Positions 20,177 to 31,816 of a DNA stretch of 64,000 bases are shown piece by piece; the stretch's first letter is position 1, and the number at the start of each line of letters is the position of its first letter. The position numbers and the translations under genes are program-made. The notes below the pieces were generated by a model. The model was not told where the DNA came from and made no database searches. It was given only the letters and a program-made list of their open reading frames with translations. Source of the stretch: Bemisia tabaci (taxonomy: Eukaryota > Arthropoda > Insecta > Hemiptera > Aleyrodidae); assembly GCF_918797505.1 (NCBI RefSeq), contig NC_092797.1, positions 21,279,372 to 21,343,371 of the forward strand. The letters are read 5' to 3'.

Positions 20177-22180
20177 GTAAGTCAGTTTGCTATCCACCCT
20201 CTTGGGCCGCCCTCGGATGCGGAATCCCCGAATTCTGTGCTTTTAATTTATAAATCCATCCTCAAGTTAGCGCTTACAGTTCTCAGATCCATCAAAGAAC
20301 AATAAAGAGCGTGCCACACAAAGCCGTTTAATTTCGGGCTCATTCCGAAAAAAACACTCTATTAACCTTGAGCTATTTTAATGCTCCGCCGTTGGAACCA
20401 AATTTTGTTTTTACACGCAACAAACACATTCATCTCATCCACACCCCTTTTCCTTCTCGGGCAGGCTATTTCACGCATTCGCATTCGCAGGTTCGTCGGA
20501 CAGAGGGGGAGGGGGGCATGGGGTGGGAAGCCAAAAGGAAGTTAACGGCCTCATCCACTCGTTAGATAGCATTTTTGCATATTTAATCTTGTATGTAAAC
20601 ATTTGAAACCACAATTTGCCGTCGAATTTGAAATTTTTCTGTTTTTCCCCCATCGTTTGTCCGAAATCAGAGAAGTTACATGAACCCTTGACAGTGTGAG
20701 TCAACAGTTTGCAATCAGAGCAAGGTCCGCAATATGAAGGTGTCAAGTAACAAAAGACATTTTCATTATTCAGAGGAAAACCGGTTTAAAGCTGAAAAAC
20801 TGCTTGGCTCTGCGTAAGGTTCAATACAATACTGTTGTACTGTTGATAGTAGTGCTGAATGACTGGAAATCGAGCTCCAATACTTAATTATCCACGCTTT
20901 ATTGTTTTTAAACTTAATTGTATTCTAAATTATCAATGGCTAAAAAAAGTGTTCAAAATTGGCCCAACTGTCCTCAAATTCTCATGTTTTTTCTTAAATT
21001 ATTATCATTTTCGATGTCAATATCGGTTGACATCTCCGAACTTTCTTGTCATGGAAATTTCTCAGAATTTTGGCGGGAAGACATGTTTTTACAATCTCTT
21101 CGTGACACAAGCTCAAGACAGTGTTTAGAAGTCGTTAGTCTATGGTGTTGAACGAAATTCGGGGCCAAGACGAGATGCTTGTGAATCAAACGGACAAATA
21201 CGCGCTAATTAGAAACATGGACGGCATCGCTGATTATAAATTCGAGGTTTTCCCATTGTTGCCGCATATGCTATGCCGATAGATATTAGAAATCCTCCAT
21301 GGTTGACGCTTTTAGCTGAAATACTTTCTATCCAACGCTGTGTTGGCAGGCAAAGTTCTAAGAGGGATACTTCACGCATTGCGCAATGCGGGAAGTATCC
21401 CGTTAGGTTTGTAGGGGTACTACAATTTTTCCCGCAGTCCGGGAATTCTTTACTTAGTGTGCACAAACCCAACTGTGCAGAGAACTTATTCACAGACACT
21501 GAGGTTTACTCCACTCTCCTATGCTATGTTTTGAATGCCTTCTGGGAGCGACCAAGTAAATATCGGACGTTATCAATGACACAATCGTATTGCTTCCGAA
21601 ATTTTACGTAGAGACATACTGATCGAATACTCTCATTAGCTTTCTGTACCACATCCTATTTCCCATTAAGTACTACTCTCGGTGCGACTTGTAAGAGACA
21701 AGTTGATAATTGATGAGAGGGTTTTCAAATATATCTTAACACACTCTTCCATATCTCTCCGAATTTTTCCCCGAGAATTTCCCCTCGAATCAAGTTGTAC
21801 GTGAAATCTTAATCAAAGAACATGTACCAAAATGTCTCTCATTTCGTATCTTGTCTGGTGGTCCATATGCAATTTTTTAAAGGGCTGTGCAGATTTTTTA
21901 TTAAGAGAGGAGGGAAGTAGATTTAAAGTTTTGAAATTACACATATCCCTATGGCTGAAACGAAGTTCAAACAGACCTTTTGATGCTTGAAAGTTGGAAT
22001 TTAGGAGCGATTTTTTCACATATTATGCATTAATATTAGTTTTAATTTCAATTTTTTCACAAACTGCACTAATGCGCCTTTTCCTTTAAGCTCCTCAATT
22101 TAACTCTTGATTCATAATTTGCATTTTTTCAAATTAAGACAATGCACTTTTTTCGGAGGAAAAGGAGGGACGGGGTTTTG
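20177..22180. other. Geneless stretch with one palindromic core
   Basis: No gene recognised over 2 kb. The notable feature is 21364-21401, a 38 bp palindrome (gggatacttc, centre gcattgcgcaatgc, then gaagtatccc) with a single mismatched pair, followed by gttaggtttgtag. The same core lies inside the two 930-945 bp elements at 27232 and 57262. Confidence 0.55.
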
Positions 22181-22184
22181 GCGG

Positions 22185-22502
22185 ATCCAGCAAATTGGCA
22201 ACATCGTTTCTTTTCCATTTAAACCTATAGAAATGTATCGATTCTCGGAGGAGCTAAGTGTGCCGACAAGAATCGATTATTTAACCTAGGTTTAAATGGA
22301 GGAATTCCAGTGTTGCCAAACCGTTGGACCCGCTCATGGCATCGGCGGATCTAGCAGTTTGGCAACCCTGGAATTCCTCCATTTAAACCTATGGAAATGT
22401 ATCGATTCTCAGAGGGGCCGACTGCTCCGACAAGAATCGATTGTTTAGCCTAGGTTTAAATGGAGGAAGTCCGGTGTTGCCAAATTGCTGGACCCGCTCA
22501 CG
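22185..22502. repeat. Two tandem palindromic units with TATCGATTCT
   Basis: Two copies of about 160 bp. Each has the form ccagcaaattggcaac, tccatttaaacctat, gtatcgattctc, gacaagaatcgatt, aggtttaaatggagg, gtgttgccaaa, tggacccgctc, so each is an inverted repeat about its own centre. Related single units are at 43600-43750 and 51636-51790. No coding content. Confidence 0.8.
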
Positions 22503-22589
22503 GAAGGGGTGGAATTTCCTCCCCTAGCTCTCGCGTTACGTTGTAACACAGAATGGATACCGCAACCGCCTTGCACCCCAAGTATGCAT

Positions 22590-22930
22590 TACCTGAATGG
22601 CCCTAGTGCTTCATACTCGGGAACCGTGGTGCATGGTTTAAGGGGTCGTCGACCCCGGGTGGCCACGTGGCCCGCGGCGGCCGCGGCTCGACCTTGTCCG
22701 AATGTGCGCCGCGTCGGGTGTCCCGCCACAACCACCGCCGCCGCCAACCGGCGCAGCGCCCGCGTCCACCCGCACTCCGCACAGGAAATGCCACGACGAA
22801 CTCAATTGTGTACTTATGCATTCAGCATTGATTGCTAACCCGGCACCCAACTGCCGCCGCACCGCCTCAAACGCCGCCCAAACATCGCATCGCCTTGCGC
22901 TTTGCTCTTCACTCGCGCCAGTAGAATAGA
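22590..22930. other. CpG-rich islet
   Basis: GC-rich DNA with many CG dinucleotides (cgcggcggccgcggctcgac, ccgccgccgccaaccggcgc) between AT-rich neighbours. Several overlapping frames are open on both strands, as GC-rich DNA gives by chance. None resembles a known protein. It could be a promoter or simply a compositional islet. Confidence 0.4.
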
Positions 22931-22943
22931 ATGCATTGCCGCC

Positions 22944-23926
22944 TGATCCTAGAACAGCGTAGCAGTGGCGTCAAGAGTGCAGGCAGAGTCGAGATTTCCC
23001 GAATTTTTAACCAGAATTCACGATCAGTTCCGTCTGGAGATTTTACCCCCTCCCCTCTCTGGAAAAAGTTAACTTTTTTTACCGCTGAGACGTGGTTAAG
23101 AGGACAATTTCGAAAAAAAAAATGTCTGATCCTAGAACAGCGTAGCAGTGGCGTCAAGAGCGCAGGAAGGGTCGAGATTTCCCGAATTTTTAACCAGAAT
23201 TTATGATCAGTTCCGTCTGAAGATTTAACCCCCTCCCCTCTCTGGAAAAAATTAACTTTTTTTACCGTAGGAACGTGGTTAAGAGGACAATTTCGGAAAC
23301 AAATGTCTGATCCTAGAACAGCGTAGCAGTGGCGTCAAGAGCGCAGGAAGGGTCGAGATTTCCCTGATTTTTAACCAGAATTTACGATCAGTTCCATCCG
23401 AAGATTTAACCCCCTCCCCTCTCTGGAAAAAATTAACTTTTTTTTACCGTTGGAACGTGGTTAAGAGGACAATTTCGGTAAAAAAAAAAAATGCCTGATC
23501 CTAGAACAGCGTAGCAGTGGCGTCCAGAGTGCAGGAAGGGTCGAGATTTCCCTGATTTTTAACCAAAATTTACGATCAACGGGCCGATTATTGAAATTTA
23601 TAGACAAAGCTATAGACAAAGAAGATATAGGGAGCGAGGAGCTATCCTATTGGTTGTAATGGGTGGTTCCTATAGACTAAGGGAGAAAATAATGGACTAA
23701 CTATCGGGTCTCTCGTGGGGTTCCATTAGTTAGTCTACCGCTTACCTCCTTTGTCCTTTGCAACCACCCGCTTCCACCAATAAGATCTCTCCATATCTCT
23801 TTTGGCTTCTTTGTCCATAGCTTTGTCTATCAATTTCAATAATCGGCCTGCAGTTCCGTCCGAAGATTTAACCCCCTCCCCTCTCTGGAAAGTTAACTTT
23901 TTTTACCGCTGAAACGTGGTTAAGCG
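22944..23926. repeat. 183 bp tandem array, four units, interrupted by a MITE
   Basis: Units start tgatcctagaacagcgtagc at 22944, 23127, 23308 and 23496, with spacings of 183, 181 and 188 bp. Each contains gtggcgtcaagagtgcagg, aaccagaatttacgatcag and ccccctcccctctctgg. The fourth is split after tacgatca by the MITE at 23579-23851 and resumes at agttccgtccgaagattt. Confidence 0.9.
23579..23851. mobile_element. GCGGGCYGATT MITE, copy 1
   Basis: 273 bp palindromic element. Its left end is gggccgattattgaaatt, followed by atagacaaagctatagacaa; the right end is the inverse, ending aatttcaataatcggcc. The central part also folds (gactaaggga with cctttgtcc-type segments). It sits inside unit 4 of the 183 bp array, so neighbouring units give the empty site, tacgatca|gttcc. 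Other copies are at 29079, 31817 and 61981. Confidence 0.88.
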
Positions 23927-24869
23927 CTGAGATTTCCGGTTTTTCTCTATGCTATAGTGCAGGATGGGAAGGTATTAGACCTGTAAATTCATTTTTCCTC
24001 GGATAATAATTACCTTCCTCTTCTTGGAACTTACAGGACGAAGGACAGTTCATAAAAATAGGAAGAGTTCAGAAAAAAATAACAAAGTAAATGAACTCTC
24101 TAAAAGAGCTTATTCATGATTTTGTGAAGGGAAGTAATCTGCCCTTATGTCGCTCATCTCTATATATTAAATTCAGTTAAATCGGAACCGCCTCCCTTAC
24201 ACGTCCCTTACATCCCTCCCTCCCTCGCTCCCCCTCTGCGGCATTTGTTGGAGCAGCCCCTTCCGTCTTTTACGAAATTCTAGCATAGTTTATGGATGTT
24301 TTTATGCTAAAAAAAAAAAAAAAACTGAAAATAAATACTGTCCAAATTTTAGCGAAAGCTAGCGTATTTGAATAATTAAGAGAAAAAATTGTTTTTGAAG
24401 TCAGGAAAAGTCCGGGAGTTTGAAAATTTTGAAGTTTGGATCAAGCCTGGTTCGAAGGTGAAGAAATTATGGCAACCCTGGTCCGTCTCTTTATTTCGGC
24501 GAAACTTGGCATCGGCGCGGAGGCAGTCGGGATGCGATGCTGAGTTGGCGGTGGTGCGGTGGACAGTTGTTAATGGTCAGCAATTAGTGGCGTTATTCGG
24601 TATGCCTTTCATGGCCGCGCTGGAGACTGTTAAATCAGGCGCGGCGATTGCGAAAAAAGTGAAAATATGAGATGCGTCGCGGCCGCGGCCGAGGGGGGCA
24701 AAAGGGGGGCTGGAGGGGGACCGGCAGCCAAGCACGGGTGTCTGCCGGGCGGAGTCTAAACCAGTTCTTAATCATCGAATGTGTGCCTCGCCGTTGTCAT
24801 ACTTTCACGAAAAAGCTTCGTATTATTTTGAGTACCTGTAAAGAAATACTGTTTCCCGACTCTTCCGCC
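23927..24869. other. Geneless stretch
   Basis: No gene recognised. 24385-24480 resembles the tcaggaaa ... atggcaaccctgg repeat near 18420-18515. A short GC-rich part lies at 24490-24740, with small open frames of no recognisable family. Confidence 0.45.
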
Positions 24870-25033
24870 CAGTGGCGAGGCGCAAATGATCGATTATCGA
24901 TGTTTCCCCCTTCGGAGCCACGGCACAGAATCGATCATTAAGGTGTTCTTTGCGAACATCCTGTATATCGATCATTTTCCGTCAGTTTAAATGGCAGATT
25001 AATCGATTTATCGCAGAGCATGCCACGCTTCTG
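24870..25033. mobile_element. hAT-like MITE, CAGTGGCG family, copy 2
   Basis: Begins cagtggcgaggcgcaaatga and ends gccacgcttctg, a decayed inverse. The interior has gatcgattatcgatgt and aatcgatttatcgcag, as in copies 1 and 3, and shares with copy 1 aaggtgtt followed by tgcgaaca. No target duplication is left. Confidence 0.7.
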
Positions 25034-27231
25034 GTCGACGGTTTTTTTCCGGGTAGATCCTGCAACGGAGCCCGGCATGGCTGCCGATTTGACATTTCGT
25101 TCATTGAATAATACTCGAGCGTTCAGTTAGAGAACTGTGAGTTAGACTTGATTGCTTTTTTTTTACAATGTGCATGCAGTGGGAGTGGCTGATTCTCCGT
25201 GCCACGTGATGAAGGATCCTCCAGATGTTGAAAAGCTTAGAAAACCGAGAATAATTTAAACATATCTACTCTTCTTTTAGTTCCTTAAAATATATGTGGA
25301 TAACTCGGAAATTCCTCCTTTTATTATTGTTTTTTACATTGATGTAATAAAATAAATGAAACACGCCAAAGAGAAAGAACAAAAAATCCGCAGCGATTTT
25401 CAAGGTAATATCCGGAACATAATTTTTGAAAGGTGATGTTTTTGCGATAACCATTTTTGACATATGCAGTCAAGCATTTCCGATCACCATTTCTGGTACA
25501 GGAAATATTACCGAGCGTTGCAAAAGCGTTTGTAAAATACAATTCTTTTTTCTTTTCTTCTTTTTCTTGGTCGCGCCAGGTGGTTTTCAAATTTCCAATG
25601 CAACTGGAAAATCTGGTTCGGACAATTTACAGAAAAGCTCCATATTTTTTAGATTTTATTTAACACCTGGGGTTATCGCGCAAGCTTGTGACGTTTGGGC
25701 AGGTATGTAGGACAACCGAACTCCAATAACACTTTCTAACTTCAGTTTAATAATGTATTGATGTAATTGAATTATATTAAAGCAAATTAGGCTTGAAGAT
25801 ATTCTTGGAAGCATCCTTGTCTTGAGGTATTCTTAAAAGTTTTGCAAGTTCACAATGTGTCTTATGCTTGAGCATAATTTAAGGACTTTTAAAGTCAATA
25901 AAGTTTCAAGAAGCGTTCCAAACTTTGACTTGATATCTCATCTGCCATATTGAATCTCTAATTATAATTATTCTATTTTGTTTTTTCAATCACCCCATTT
26001 TTGTGGGACAGTAGCGATCAACCAGTTCACATCCTGATTTCTCACATGAATCATTTTTCCAAAATAATCCTAATATTTTGTTCGTTTGTTTTTTTCAGAT
26101 TGGAGAGCCTTTTCCGACACTCAAGGTAAGGCATGCCTTCATCCCTCCGTATATTTGTTTGAACTCAATAGAACTGTAGGTCTTTGAACGTACAAAAGAG
26201 TAAACGATTCAGTGGTGGTCAGTCTTTCCATAATCCAATTTTATAGACATTTAAGCCCATTTTTTTTTTTCAATTCGTCAGCAGGCAGGTTGAGATTTGC
26301 GAGGACTGCCGAAAGCACGTGTTTGCGTGGGACACCGAATTAAAAGAGATCCAAATTCCTACATAATTATTTTCCCCCTCTCTGCTGTTCAAATGTTTTG
26401 AGGATTTCGTTTTTGTTTCAATGTCGTAGAGAATTATGTGCTTAACACATCATCCGTGTACGATGCTTCACCCAAATTCAATTTCGCGATTAAAATCGTT
26501 TTTGTCGCCATGTTTTCCACCGAGAAGGATATCCTTCCCTCTCCTCTCAAGATCATACCCATTCCCCATCGAAGAGACTGATCAACAGGCTACTTATGTT
26601 CTGATAAAAAGCTCATATTCGTAAGAAGCTAATACTTTTTTTTTGACAATATCAGAAGAAGAATTTTATTTCTAATCATCCATTAAAAGTTCGGATGGTC
26701 ACAGGCAGTGTTTCGTAGCCTCATCTTTAATCTTATTTTGAATTACACAGCAGTTTTGCTAGACGTTGAAATACTTTTATCAAAGAATAAGATCAGGAGA
26801 TCTAATAGGGGAACCAATTTGAAAGCTTTCAAGAGAGAATTGTATACATATGATGAATAAAGATTTTCATTTTCCTTCAGACTGTGCTGCTGATGCAATA
26901 GTATTTGAATGTATTCAAATCAGAAAAGTAAACTATCACTGAATGAAGATAGAATTTATGATAAACAAGTATAACGTTTTCCTCCAACTATATTCAAACC
27001 GGAAAAATATTAGGGAGTTTTTACAATGTGAAGAAATCTCACCACCGTCACCCTTGCCCTTAGTGTAATTGGTGTAAATCCATCCGATCACCTAAATAAA
27101 GCTCCAAAACAGATCGCAAAGTGGATTTATAAGATCAAGTTGTCTGAAACATAAGTCTCTCCAAGAGTAGTCGAGCACCAAAGGGCGTGAACGTGTTCAA
27201 CTATCTCTGTAAAAGTCAACCAAATACCGGC
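25034..27231. other. Apparently unique AT-rich stretch
   Basis: About 2.2 kb without repeats seen elsewhere in the window and without a recognisable protein. It holds the microexon candidate at 26099-26125. A pyrimidine-rich run with cag at about 25580 and a cag|gtatgt at about 25699 are weaker splice-like signals. It would fit an intron, but this cannot be shown from sequence alone. Confidence 0.4.
26099..26125 (+). other. Candidate 27 bp microexon
   Basis: gtttgtttttttcag (acceptor ending at 26098) is followed by 27 bases, then caag|gtaagg (donor from 26126). A branch-like cctaat lies about 25 bases before the acceptor. The length is nine codons exactly. All three phases are open (for example IGEPFPTLK in phase 0). 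Both splice sites are strong and very close together, which is rare by chance, but no neighbouring exon was recognised. Confidence 0.4.
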
Positions 27232-28157
27232 CCTGTTAAAATTGGCAGTAGAATCTGTGTTCCAAAATACCATAGACCTACAGCCGGCTGTAAGATTTCC
27301 AATAGCTTCTACAGCCGGCTACACAATTTCTTATAGCTTTTTATAGCCGATGGCGACTAAGCAAGAGCCAGGCGATAAAGTATATGCTAAACGTCATTAA
27401 TTACAGATGCTAGGACTTAGTGAGTTTTTGGACCACTGCTCTCTTTTTGGGCCGTAGTATCTTGATTTATTTTGCGAGGAAAGCTCCGTACGTTTGATGG
27501 ATGCCTGCCATTCCTAATATATTAGAGCGCCTTCAGTTTCGTATGATACTGTGCAATACCTCTGGTGTGAAATAGTTGCTTCAAGCGCCGTGGCACGCTG
27601 CGGTGCGGCAGGCGGGCAGCCAGCGCGAAACGCGCATTGGCGCCTACAAACCTAACAGGGATACTACACGTGTTGCGCAATGCGTGAAGTATCCCTGTTA
27701 GGTTTGTAGGCGCCAGTGCGTCGCCGTTTCGCTTTGTGTTAGGCTCAGCGTTATTTAACTCATGATTTTGAAATGTTTGCACATCCTGTATGGATTATTC
27801 TCGTTTTAATTGATGAAAAAAAATATGTATTAAAGGAAAATATAACGTGTGTTTTGTGAATATTAAGGTGATTCCGTATCAAACTTAATGATTTCCAACG
27901 CACACGAATTTCTACACAATTTCCTATAGCCTTTCCTAATCGATGGCGAAAAAGCAACAGCCAGGCGATAAAGTTAAAGCCCGGCTATAGGAGCCGTAGC
28001 CCGGCTGCACAATTTTTTATCGCTTCGTTTAGCCCGGCCGAATGATTTTCTCCGCACTCTACAGCCAGCTATATGATTTTCTGTAGCCTTCATTAGCCGG
28101 CTATAAGAATTCCTATGGTATTTTGAAACGCAGCTCTTATCGCCAATTTTTACCAGG
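27232..28157. mobile_element. CCTGGTAAAAATTGG element, copy 1 (926 bp)
   Basis: The terminal inverted repeats of about 45 bp start cctgttaaaattggc and end gccaatttttaccagg; both include the segment with ccaaaataccatag. Subterminal arrays of agccggctataagatttc-type units face inwards from each end. The centre holds a 76 bp palindrome (27639-27714). The second copy at 57262-58204 is collinear throughout. No transposase is encoded, so it is a large MITE. Confidence 0.88.
27639..27714. repeat. 76 bp central palindrome
   Basis: The arms begin ggcgcctacaaacctaacag and mirror each other around gttgcgcaatgc; only a few positions mismatch. The counterpart lies at about 57673-57749 in the second element copy, a free-standing version at 21364-21425, and half-sites in the 70 bp tandem repeat at 33177. 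This suggests that it was once an independent unit. Confidence 0.82.
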
Positions 28158-28185
28158 GGGTGCCACTAGTGAACAGTTGTACTTC

Positions 28186-28590
28186 ATTTTGCAATTAGGA
28201 ACTATAACTTTTGACTCATCCATGTGAACACTAATGTGCATGGGGGGAAACTAATGTTGGTACTTGCGTTGTGTCTAAAGTGAGCCTTAAATTGTAGTTC
28301 TTAATTGTAAAATGTAGTCCAGTTCATGGATTTCGGATTTTCGGAACCTTTGCTCCGTGCTGTTGGCCAACCTCAAAATGAAGTTCCTTTCCACCTGCTG
28401 ATTCCGCCCGTTGATAAGCAACTCGTTGAGCTTAAAATCAATTGGACTACATTTTGCAATTTCGAACTACAACTTCTAGCTCAGTTTAAAAACAACATAT
28501 GTACCATCAGTTTCCCTATACCCATAAGTATTTTTACGGATGAGCCAGAAATTTCGGTTCCGGATTGCAAAATGACGTCCAATTAGAAGC
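28186..28590. repeat. Two palindromic copies of an attggacttcattttgcaa family
   Basis: 28186-28325 and 28434-28590 each start with a ggacttcattttgcaatta-like arm and end with its inverse (aattgtaaaatgtagtcc; gcaaaatgacgtccaatt). The interiors contain gactcatcc and an acgtatg/catatg-type centre. The same family forms the larger block at 34920-35545. An 86-codon frame here is a shadow of the repeat. Confidence 0.7.
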
Positions 28591-28736
28591 CATCTATGAT
28601 GACTTGTGAATGTCGAAGTAAACTTTTTGCCAGTTGAGTTTTTAAAATTTAGTGTAGGATTGCTAAATCGTCTTCTCAACTCTTTGATAATCAGACGAAT
28701 CTGAGTGGTGACTTACGAAAGTACCCTGAAAAGTCG

Positions 28737-29008
28737 TGGGCTATGTAGATATACCGTCCGTTCCAGGCTCAGAGGTCGAACGTTCCAGGTGCTTGAGCTG
28801 TAGCTCCGACTGCACCGGGCACTACACCCGGAACTTTCGGCCCATGAACCCGTAACGCGGACGGTTGAGTCCACTTCAAATATTCACGCACTTTTAGACT
28901 GCGACGGTAGATCCGCCATCTTGATTCTTCCATTTACTTAACACGTAAAGGTGACGTCAGACGATCTTCTATCGCAGTCTAAAAATGCATAAACTTATTT
29001 GGTGTGAA
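28737..29008. repeat. Truncated CCGTCCG element with an inserted inverted repeat
   Basis: 28737-28866 matches one side of the element at 59076-59291 (tatgtagatataccgtccg, then cactacacccggaactttcg). Its other end is replaced by a smaller inverted repeat, 28867-29008, whose arms (gcacttttagactgcgac and its inverse) enclose about 45 bp. Confidence 0.65.
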
Positions 29009-29078
29009 CTGTATACCAAGCTTGGTATACGCAATTCAGCCGGAGTTTTCTTCTTTTTAGTATAACTCTTACCCTACC

Positions 29079-29349
29079 GCGGGTTGATCATTGAACTTGA
29101 TAGACAAAGCTATAGACAAAGAGGACATAGGGAGTATGGAGCGATCTTATTGGTTGAAATGGATGGTTCCTACTGACTAAGGAAAAGACGATGAACTAAC
29201 AATTGGGTCTCTCGTTGGTTGCCGCTAGCTAGTCTATCACCTACCTCCTTTGTCCATTGCAACCACCCGTTTCCACCAATGGGATCCCTCCATACCCTAT
29301 TCGTCCTCTTTCTCTATAACTATGTCTATCAATTTCAATGATCGGCCCG
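29079..29349. mobile_element. GCGGGCYGATT MITE, copy 2
   Basis: The ends gcgggttgatcattgaactt and aatttcaatgatcggcccg are inverted. The interior is collinear with copy 1 (gctatagacaaagaggacat, aaccacccgtttccacc). 271 bp. Confidence 0.87.
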
Positions 29350-29439
29350 TAAGGAAGAGAGCAGTGTACGGTCTTCGAAATATATTGTCTCTGCTTCCAT
29401 GAGAGCGCACCTTCCGGAGAAGGAACGTAGAGCAGACTC

Positions 29440-29740
29440 GACCTGGCAACGCCGGGAAATAACCTAGATGATGGAGGAAGAAAGGGAGCATGGTTGGCAG
29501 CGCGATGCAAGCAGTGAAACTTATGATGGGCCGGAGCCACCAACTCGGACGTCACGCCACGGCGCGGCGCGGCGCGGCGCGACTCGACGCGACGCCCGCC
29601 GCGGTTTATCACGTCCATCGCCGCACTGGACCGACCAGCACCGGACGAGGGATCGTCCATCGACGCCGGTTCCTCGAAAAAGGCACCCCCCCCCCCTCTT
29701 ATCGAGACGTAGAGACCTCGCGGGATCTCTAAAATATGTA
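29440..29740. other. CpG-rich islet
   Basis: GC-rich with cggcgcggcgcggcgcgac-type runs and many CG dinucleotides. Frames are open on both strands, without family signatures. It directly follows a MITE and precedes nested inverted repeats. Promoter activity is possible but not shown. Confidence 0.35.
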
Positions 29741-29814
29741 CATAGTCTCAGGAGAAAACTATCCGTACTGAAATGTTGTGCACTACCCAGTCCTGAGTAC
29801 AGCACCTGTATAAT

Positions 29815-30570
29815 ATTAGGAGAGTATGGACATTAGACTCGTCGAAACATGGAGTTTTTAGGGTCCAAAGGGGCAGCCAACTTTCCTTCACGGAAAACAG
29901 CAGGAAAATGCCGCTGCCAATCAGAGAGCCTAAATGGGGAGAGTATGGAAATCTCCGGAATTTTGAGGTTAGGTCATGGAGCTTTCAGGCCCAAAAAGGC
30001 AGCCAACCTGTGAAATAAAATTATTCAGAACTATTTATCATTATAATTTTACCGGCTCGTCGTCGGTAAAGCATGTATTTGACTTAGTACTTGTATAAAT
30101 TTACTCATTTTTACTCGGAAGGACGCTCATTTATGTACATCCTTGACCATCTTGGTTTAAGAATGGAATCTGAAGATTGGCAGCGGCATTTTTCCGAAGT
30201 TTTTCGTGGTAGAGGGTTGGCTACCTTTTTGAGCCCTCAGAGCTTCATATTCCGACATGTCCGTACTCTCCCCATAAAGGTACTCTACTTCCAATAGTCA
30301 AACTCTAATATCGAAACAAGATGGCGAAGAATATTTCTCAATGAGCGAATTTTCGCAAAACGGAGAACATTTATGCGAAGAAACAAAGTCGAATAGGTGC
30401 TTCATTAATTTTTGAAAAAAACGGATGGTATCAATTTTCATAGTAAGTAATTCTGGATAATTGGAGTTTAGGTTGGCTGCTTTTATTGACCCCAAGAGCT
30501 CTGCTACCTGTTCAAACCTAACCTCCAAAATTATCAACACGTCCATTCTCTCCACGCACAGGCACTCTAG
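29815..30570. repeat. Two overlapping long inverted repeats, GGAGAGTATGGA type
   Basis: The outer-left arm 29815-29935 (ggagagtatggacatt through aaatgccgctgccaatc) pairs with about 30165-30285. A second arm, 29937-30013 (gagagtatggaaatctcc, gccaacctgtg), pairs with about 30476-30565. The pairs interlock, so two related foldback elements overlap or one lies within the other. Open frames follow the arms and are not genes. Confidence 0.7.
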
Positions 30571-30574
30571 TTTC

Positions 30575-31035
30575 TAGACATGATTTTCGCAACAGCGCGG
30601 CAACGTTGCCGACGACCGAGTGGGAAAGCAAGAACCGGCTCCATCGCCTCGTCTCCCCCGTCCCCCCGACAGGGTGGAATGTGGGGGAGAAAGAGGGGGG
30701 GGGGGCCTCGTCGTTGCGGATCGCGAGCCCGGCTTCGCTCCGGCGCGGTGTGCAGACCCGACGTTGCTGGCTGATGGTCGCCGCCCGAAGGAATGCCGCG
30801 ACCAGGATCCTCCACGTCGCCGAAGACAGCGAGACGCGGCAACGCCGAGCCCGGCTGAAAGTTGTGTGAGAGTAGTGCGGTCAGAGGTAGGAGCTTCGAG
30901 CCGGTAGAGGCAGGTAAAAGTAAAACGGCCTCGGCCCTAGATGGTGTTTTGCTTCATCGATGACTTTCGTTTCCTCTCGGAGCCGCGCCCCCCTCCCCCC
31001 TCCTGCTCGGCCCCGCGCGGCCTCGAGAGCATCCT
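30575..31035. other. CpG-rich islet
   Basis: A strongly GC-rich stretch with CG-dense DNA and long frames open on both strands at once, the usual result of GC richness. No protein family recognised. It runs into the tandem array at about 31040. Confidence 0.4.
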
Positions 31036-31268
31036 GGTCATCTGGCGTTCCTCGGGTATGTGTATGTCTATCGGGAATTCCATGAGGTGCCTCTCCGACG
31101 GCCGGGCTGAGAACGTTGTAACGGAGGACTGGAGAAAAGTGGAATGGAAAAGCTCAAGGTGACCTTGACGGATAGAAGAGCCTCGGCTTCGTCGCTGAAT
31201 ATGCCTTCTCGTCCACTGGGAGTTCCACGAGATGCTTCTCCGGGTCTTGTCCGGCAGTCGAATGAGTA

Positions 31269-31541
31269 CAGGGTGTCTACAAGTCCGGAAATAGTACTGA
31301 TTTTTCAAGGGCGGTCCGGAAGTACTGAAGAGGTGCGGACATTTTGCAAGGAAGTCCGAATTTTTTTTCATTTTTGCCGCAAGTTGAGCGGGAAATTCAA
31401 ATTTTTCAAATTTCGTCAGTTGAAGGTATTGAAAAAGTACTGAATTGCTCTGTTGAGGAGGCACTGAATTTCTTGGGAATGTACTGGAAAAGTACCGTAA
31501 AAGCACTGATTTTTGGCCAGCCTGTTTTAGGAGACACCCTG
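31269..31541. mobile_element. CAGGGTGTCTAC MITE with 5 bp duplication
   Basis: 273 bp. It begins cagggtgtctac, ends ggagacaccctg, and is flanked by gagta (31264-31268 and 31542-31546). The interior repeats agtactgaa and gtccgga-type words. End sequence and duplication size agree with 19949-20176. Confidence 0.87.
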
Positions 31542-31816
31542 GAGTACAATTCAGTGTATCGTGACGGAGTAAGACTGATGGAAGCTATGTAATGGGAAAG
31601 CTCAAAATGACCTTGACGAGCCTCGGTTTCGTTGCTGAATATACCTCCTCGTCCACTGGAGTTCCACGAGATGCTTCTTTAGGTCTTATCCGGCGGTCAG
31701 ACTGAGAACATTGTAACGGAGTATAAGACCGAAGGAAAGTGGAATGGGAAAGCTCGAGGGGACCTTGATGAGTAGAAGAGCCTCAGCTTCGTTCCTGGAT
31801 ATGCCTCCTGCCTCCT

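Noticed and set aside
22485..22929. Overlapping frames of 72-117 codons on both strands
   Set aside because: Open on both strands because of GC richness; composition is dominated by Pro, Arg and Ala, with no domain.
30567..31506. Several frames of 64-189 codons, including a 189-codon minus frame
   Set aside because: They cross a CpG-rich islet, a tandem array and a MITE; no family motifs and frames on both strands.
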